This document shows, piece by piece, positions 6,571-9,404 of a DNA stretch of 9,404 bases. Under the pieces are notes generated by a model, which made no database searches, had not been told where the DNA came from, and worked only from the letters and a program-made list of their open reading frames with translations. The stretch is from Methanobacteriota archaeon (GTDB lineage Archaea; Thermoplasmatota; Poseidoniia; Poseidoniales; Thalassarchaeaceae). A program made the translations under genes and the position numbers. The stretch lies in assembly GCA_002725475.1 (NCBI GenBank), contig PBPH01000038.1:1-9404 (forward strand), in the 5' to 3' direction. Within the stretch, counting starts at the first letter, position 1. The number at the start of each line of letters is the position of its first letter.

Positions 6571-7797
6571 ATCATCAGAATCAATGTATGCTCGTCCTTC
6601 AGCATCAACATCAGATTTTCTCATTTCACCAAGTTGTCTAACGACCTCCTTGTGGACCTCTCCGTCTTTGCTTGATTTTGCAATGTCTGCTAAAGTATCA
6701 ACTATCTTGTCGGAACCTGATTTTGATGACTCAAGCCTTGCTTGCTCTCGATCAGCCTCAAGAGCCATGCGCTCTTTCTTTCTGGCTTGCACTTCAGCGA
6801 ATAAGTCCATTGCCACCTCCGCCTTACTTCTCTCTGCTTCATTTTGCAAATCAATGACCTTCTTCTCAGTTTCGAGTTTAACTCTGGTCAATTCGGCTTC
6901 ATGGTGAGCATTTCTCAACTCCTCACTACGTTGAGCATCTAGTTGTGCAGACTGAAGTTGATTGATTTGGTTCCAACGCGCCATATCAAGTTCTCCTGAA
7001 GATTTGATTTTGGCTAACTCCAACTCAACCTTGGCACGTTCCTCTGCTACCACGCCTGACATATTTAGACGAGCTTGAAGTTCTGCCTGTCGCATATTAT
7101 GGGAAAGTATCCTCTCCATTTCTGTAGCCTCCCTCTCCTCAATGATTGAATTTTTCATTGCTAGGTTCTCGAGGTCTGCTTGCATCTTCAACAATTGTTC
7201 TGCTTCAGTCTGGTTCCAAGTCACAAACACATTATCAAATGTCAAGCCAAATGATGATACTGTTGCCCTCATTGACACCCTCAACTCGGCCATCAAATCA
7301 TCGGTAACTTCAGGAGTCCTTAGGGACTCAAGTGTTTGACCTTTAATCATTGGATTAAGATTTGCTTGGATCTCTTTCTCTAAAATTTCAGCTAGCGTTC
7401 CAGCTGTGATTTCCATCTGACCTTTTGCAGGAAGTTGAAGCATTTTCGGTGCTTGCTCACGAGTGATGCTTAATCTAATATTAATCATTCCAACCGCCGG
7501 TTGTCCATCACTAGTCTGGGTGTTTATGCGGAGCAATAAATCGTGAGGACCCAAGAAAACAAAGAGAAAGGTTCGCTTTGGGTTTCCTCGGCCGAACATC
7601 CTTGAAAGAAGGCCTGCCTTTGGATTGACTTCCATATGTTGCTGAGTTGCCACACCAGCAATTTTTCCATCTTCAACTACCACACATGCTTCGTTTGGTT
7701 TTAGTGTAACCATTGAGCCATCTGGAACATCACGATCGTGTATATATCTAGCAATTACCGCAGGACTGTTTCTCCATCTAAAACTATTTTCTGACAT
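6568..7797 (-). CDS. Soluble SPFH/band-7 domain protein with long coiled coil
   Basis: This 409-residue protein has an N-terminal SPFH (stomatin/prohibitin/flotillin/HflK) fold at about 25-195, seen in the 'DVPDGSMVTLKPNEACVVVEDGKIAGV' start, the alternating beta strands to about 110, and the helix-strand end 'SSFGLTFDNVFVTW' (181-194). A charged, heptad-like coiled coil follows from about 198 to 360, rich in Glu, Lys, Ala and Leu. Residues 361-409 form a short helical tail ending in Asp residues. There is no N-terminal membrane segment or signal peptide, unlike classical stomatins, so it is probably cytoplasmic or peripherally attached. It looks closer to the soluble YdjI-like 'virion core' SPFH group. 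SPFH proteins oligomerise into rings or scaffolds; a client is unknown here. ATG at 7797 is supported by a good SD site, GAGGTG, five bases upstream, overlapping the stop of the preceding gene. Confidence 0.85.
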   Translation of the reverse strand: MSENSFRWRNSPAVIARYIHDRDVPDGSMVTLKPNEACVVVEDGKIAGVATQQHMEVNPKAGLLSRMFGRGNPKRTFLFVFLGPHDLLLRINTQTSDGQPAVGMINIRLSITREQAPKMLQLPAKGQMEITAGTLAEILEKEIQANLNPMIKGQTLESLRTPEVTDDLMAELRVSMRATVSSFGLTFDNVFVTWNQTEAEQLLKMQADLENLAMKNSIIEEREATEMERILSHNMRQAELQARLNMSGVVAEERAKVELELAKIKSSGELDMARWNQINQLQSAQLDAQRSEELRNAHHEAELTRVKLETEKKVIDLQNEAERSKAEVAMDLFAEVQARKKERMALEADREQARLESSKSGSDKIVDTLADIAKSSKDGEVHKEVVRQLGEMRKSDVDAEGRAYIDSDD

Positions 7798-7801
7798 CTT
7801 T

Positions 7802-8332
7802 TCACCTCTTGACTAAACCATCTATGTACATATTTCTCTCTCGGAAATGGTTACGAGCACGCCCAATCCTATCATGAACTAAACCTGCCATGGTATTGAG
7901 TTCTCCCTCATCTCCAATAGTTCGTAACGATTCTAGTAATAAATTAGCATCCCTAGTTGCTTCTACTAGTAAATTCAGTGTTGAAAGATCGTGATTTACT
8001 AATTTCTTCTGTACCTTCTTGGAGAGCTTACCCACATCTACATGAATAGTTCTAGGGGACCCTGTGACTGAATATTGGGCATCATCGCCGATTCCAGTGA
8101 TGGTAGCAAAAATTTCATCACAAGAACTCCTCAATTCCCTCATACCACTTTTATGTGAATGCGCGTGAATTCTTTCAAAATGATCTTGAAGCATTGATGA
8201 CCTACGGCGAATTTCTTCACACACCGCCTTATCTGATTTAATGAACTTCCCCTTGTCATATCCATCAAATGCAGTTACTAACATCCTCACCCCATTAATT
8301 GCGGCAGGCAGAGCAAGTGAAGTAGCGTCCAC
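7802..8332 (-). CDS. Orphan helical protein encoded just upstream of SPFH gene
   Basis: I do not recognise a family. The frame gives 176 residues from GTG at 8332; an in-frame TAG nine bases upstream rules out a longer start. ATG at 8284 (residue 17) is an alternative, preceded directly by GGGGTGAGG. The N-terminus (about 4-19, LALPAAINGVRMLVTA) is a mildly hydrophobic, possibly amphipathic helix, not a clear membrane segment. The rest looks mainly helical: a charged helix with CEEIRRRSSMLQDHFERIHAH (38-58), another near 64-80, a short strand-like part (about 85-98, SVTGSPRTIHVDV), then Leu-rich helices to the basic C-terminus. It is four bases from the SPFH gene and overlaps its SD site, so the two are surely co-transcribed. 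A role as SPFH partner or assembly factor is inferred from position alone. Confidence 0.75.
   Translation of the reverse strand: MDATSLALPAAINGVRMLVTAFDGYDKGKFIKSDKAVCEEIRRRSSMLQDHFERIHAHSHKSGMRELRSSCDEIFATITGIGDDAQYSVTGSPRTIHVDVGKLSKKVQKKLVNHDLSTLNLLVEATRDANLLLESLRTIGDEGELNTMAGLVHDRIGRARNHFRERNMYIDGLVKR
7803..7808 (-). promoter_or_regulatory. Shine-Dalgarno site of the SPFH gene, overlapping the upstream stop
   Basis: On the minus strand GAGGTG (7808 to 7803) precedes the ATG at 7797 by five bases. It fixes that start. The TGA of the upstream gene (7804-7802) overlaps this site, so ribosomes ending there could restart at once. Confidence 0.75.
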
Positions 8333-8385
8333 AGTAATCTAGAATGATTGATGATATGCTCGTTATTGATTGTTACCCCCTGCTG

Positions 8386-8396
8386 TTAAAATTTAA
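8386..8396. promoter_or_regulatory. AT-rich near-palindrome, candidate shared TATA element
   Basis: TTAAAATTTAA lies in the 106-base gap between the divergent 176-residue gene (start 8332) and the upstream limit of the PAP2 frame (8439). It reads almost the same on both strands and is the strongest TATA-like sequence in the gap. Assuming archaeal spacing of about 26 bases to the transcription start, it would give starts near 8365 on the minus strand and 8417 on the plus strand. It was judged by eye only. Confidence 0.4.
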
Positions 8397-8507
8397 TCTC
8401 CTGAAGAATTCAAAAATGGAAAACAGTTAGAGTCAAGATTGAAGGAGGGACTTGAACTCCAACTATGCGTGAACCCGAGAGAACTACTTGCTAAACCATT
8501 GCCAATT

Positions 8508-9236
8508 ATGCGTCACACCTGGTCTCGACGTGGATGGCTAGGGGGGCGCTGGTTATACGTGGAGATATTTATTTGGGGACTTGTTGGAGTTGCTGGAATA
8601 TACTTCACAATCAATCACCTGATTGCCAATTTCGGTTCATATGGTTGGAGCCCAGAAATTTCCCTTGATAGTAAAATCCCCCCAGTAGCATGGATGATTA
8701 TACCATACATTTCCCTCTATCTCCTAACTCCAGGAGCGATTTTTCTTCATCCCAGTACAGACCGAGGTAGAATGGAATTGATTCTCGCACTGCAAGGAGT
8801 TGTTCTATTAACAGCATTTCACGGAATTTTTTTCGTACTTTTCCCAGCAGATATTGCATTGAGAGACCAATTACCAGCAGAAATATTGGCTTACGAGGGG
8901 ATTTTTGGAAGAATGTTTGAGATTATTCACACTATTGACAATCCTACAAACGCATGGCCTAGTCTGCATGTAACTCTGAGTTATGTTTTGTGTAGGGTGA
9001 TTACAATTTGGCTAGACAGAGACTACGCTGAAACCTCATGGGGAAAACCTCTCAAATGGATTCTATGGATTAATTGGGTCCTTCTATGTGCCAGCATCCT
9101 AACCACGAAGCAGCACTTTATGTTCGACCTCATCACAGGTCTTACACTTGCTTTTAGTTGGTGGTGGCTCATTGAACCTGGCTTCTCTAGAGTGGCCAGC
9201 ACGCATGATTCCGAAATAGGTTCGATCTTCGAGTGA
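8508..9236 (+). CDS. PAP2/AUR1-like integral membrane phosphatase or phosphotransferase
   Basis: The frame encodes a membrane protein with about six hydrophobic segments and the PAP2 acid-phosphatase signature. Numbering from ATG 8508 (242 residues), the second motif is WPSLHVT (150-156, His154) and the third is TTKQHFMFDLITG (199-211, His203 and Asp207), the two His and one Asp of the catalytic site. The pattern PSLHV...KQHxxxD fits the AUR1/inositolphosphorylceramide-synthase-like branch best. The usual first motif is degenerate; LFPADIALRDQLP (111-123) is the nearest candidate. Likely substrates are lipid phosphates or polar lipid head groups at the membrane. The start is uncertain. The frame is open from TTG at 8439, GTG occurs at 8469, and ATG at 8508 begins just before the first hydrophobic helix; none has a well-placed SD site. 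It ends one base before the stop of a possible convergent gene. Confidence 0.82.
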   Translation: MRHTWSRRGWLGGRWLYVEIFIWGLVGVAGIYFTINHLIANFGSYGWSPEISLDSKIPPVAWMIIPYISLYLLTPGAIFLHPSTDRGRMELILALQGVVLLTAFHGIFFVLFPADIALRDQLPAEILAYEGIFGRMFEIIHTIDNPTNAWPSLHVTLSYVLCRVITIWLDRDYAETSWGKPLKWILWINWVLLCASILTTKQHFMFDLITGLTLAFSWWWLIEPGFSRVASTHDSEIGSIFE

Positions 9237-9237
9237 A

Positions 9238-9404
9238 TCAACTATAGACAACAGCTACGGCCTCATGAGGACCCATAAACAGTAGAGCCATTGGAGTCAA
9301 CATCGTTGACAGGCCAAAGCCTGCTGAGACCGTCAGCGCTGCTGCCAAGAAGGCGGCAGCTAAGGTTGAGGCTGAGAAAGCCCGCGTGATGGAGGAGCAG
9401 CAAT
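9238..9404 (-). CDS. Membrane protein fragment at right edge, possibly TauE/SafE-like (partial)
   Basis: The minus strand is open from the right edge to TGA at 9240-9238: 54 residues, very hydrophobic, with AAFLAAALTVSAGFGLSTML and then TPMALLFMGPHEAVAVV before the stop. 'GFGLxTxLTP.ALxF.....AVA' resembles the first repeat of TauE/SafE (TSUP) permeases. In those proteins this motif lies near the N-terminus or mid-protein and is followed by 'VH..NN', so a stop here would mean a truncated copy. The stop sits one base from the PAP2 stop, typical of compact convergent genes. The plus strand is also open here (9269-9404, 45 codons, Ala/Lys/Glu-rich), but it has no usual start codon before 9386. 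The two frames have their third codon positions opposite each other, so coding bias cannot separate them. The minus reading is preferred, with limited confidence. Confidence 0.42.
   Translation of the reverse strand, partial: CCSSITRAFSASTLAAAFLAAALTVSAGFGLSTMLTPMALLFMGPHEAVAVVYS

Noticed and set aside
6584..6907. 107-residue plus-strand hydrophobic frame opposite the SPFH coiled coil
   Set aside because: Leu/Ser/Phe-rich translation is the expected antisense product of Glu/Lys/Ala coiled-coil codons.
8447..8508. tRNA-like T-arm on the minus strand (GGAGTTCAAGTCC)
   Set aside because: The T-loop pattern is there, but the T-stem has mismatches, and no matching acceptor, D or anticodon stems can be built around it.
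9269..9404. Plus-strand Ala/Lys/Glu-rich gene start
   Set aside because: A TGA at 9266 closes the frame on the left and no ATG, GTG or TTG occurs in frame until 9386, so most of the coding-like stretch would be untranslated. Kept only as an alternative to the minus-strand call.

Overview
This window most likely comes from a planktonic marine archaeon of the Marine Group II (Candidatus Poseidoniales) type. The main clue is a large secreted protein ending in Asp-rich, calcium-loop repeats with regularly spaced cysteines (DxDGDGCRD...DDDxDGVxDxxDxC). As I recall, this repeat style is common in that group. Supporting signs are very compact gene spacing, AT-rich TATA-like elements upstream of divergent genes, and first genes of transcription units that lack Shine-Dalgarno (SD) sites while internal genes have them. 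The assignment is an inference from style; no rRNA or taxonomic marker is present.

Left region, minus strand (1-3366): a glycine-cleavage-type aminomethyltransferase (gcvT) is followed after 47 bases by a secreted protein of at least 710 residues that runs off the left edge. That protein has a signal peptide, seven propeller-like blades of about 66 residues, then a calcium-binding repeat stalk. The 47-base gap holds a perfect 7-bp GC hairpin that covers the ribosome-binding region of the surface gene.

Centre, plus strand (3466-6557): divergent from gcvT is a two-gene operon, 1-pyrroline-5-carboxylate dehydrogenase (pruA) and a sodium/solute symporter of the SSS family, joined by an ATGA overlap. 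Together they suggest uptake of proline (or a related amino acid) and its oxidation to glutamate. No proline dehydrogenase is in the window. pruA is visibly more GC-rich than the flanking genes.

Right region: convergent to the symporter is a minus-strand pair (6568-8332), an orphan helical protein followed by a soluble SPFH/band-7 protein with a long coiled coil; the upstream stop codon overlaps the downstream SD site. Divergent from it is a plus-strand PAP2/AUR1-like membrane phosphatase or phosphotransferase (8508-9236). The last 165 bases are open on both strands. The better reading is a minus-strand membrane protein fragment whose stop lies one base from the PAP2 stop.

I see no mobile element, CRISPR array, tRNA or rRNA. 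The parts that look least described are the SPFH/helical-protein operon, the surface protein architecture, and the hairpin in front of the surface gene.
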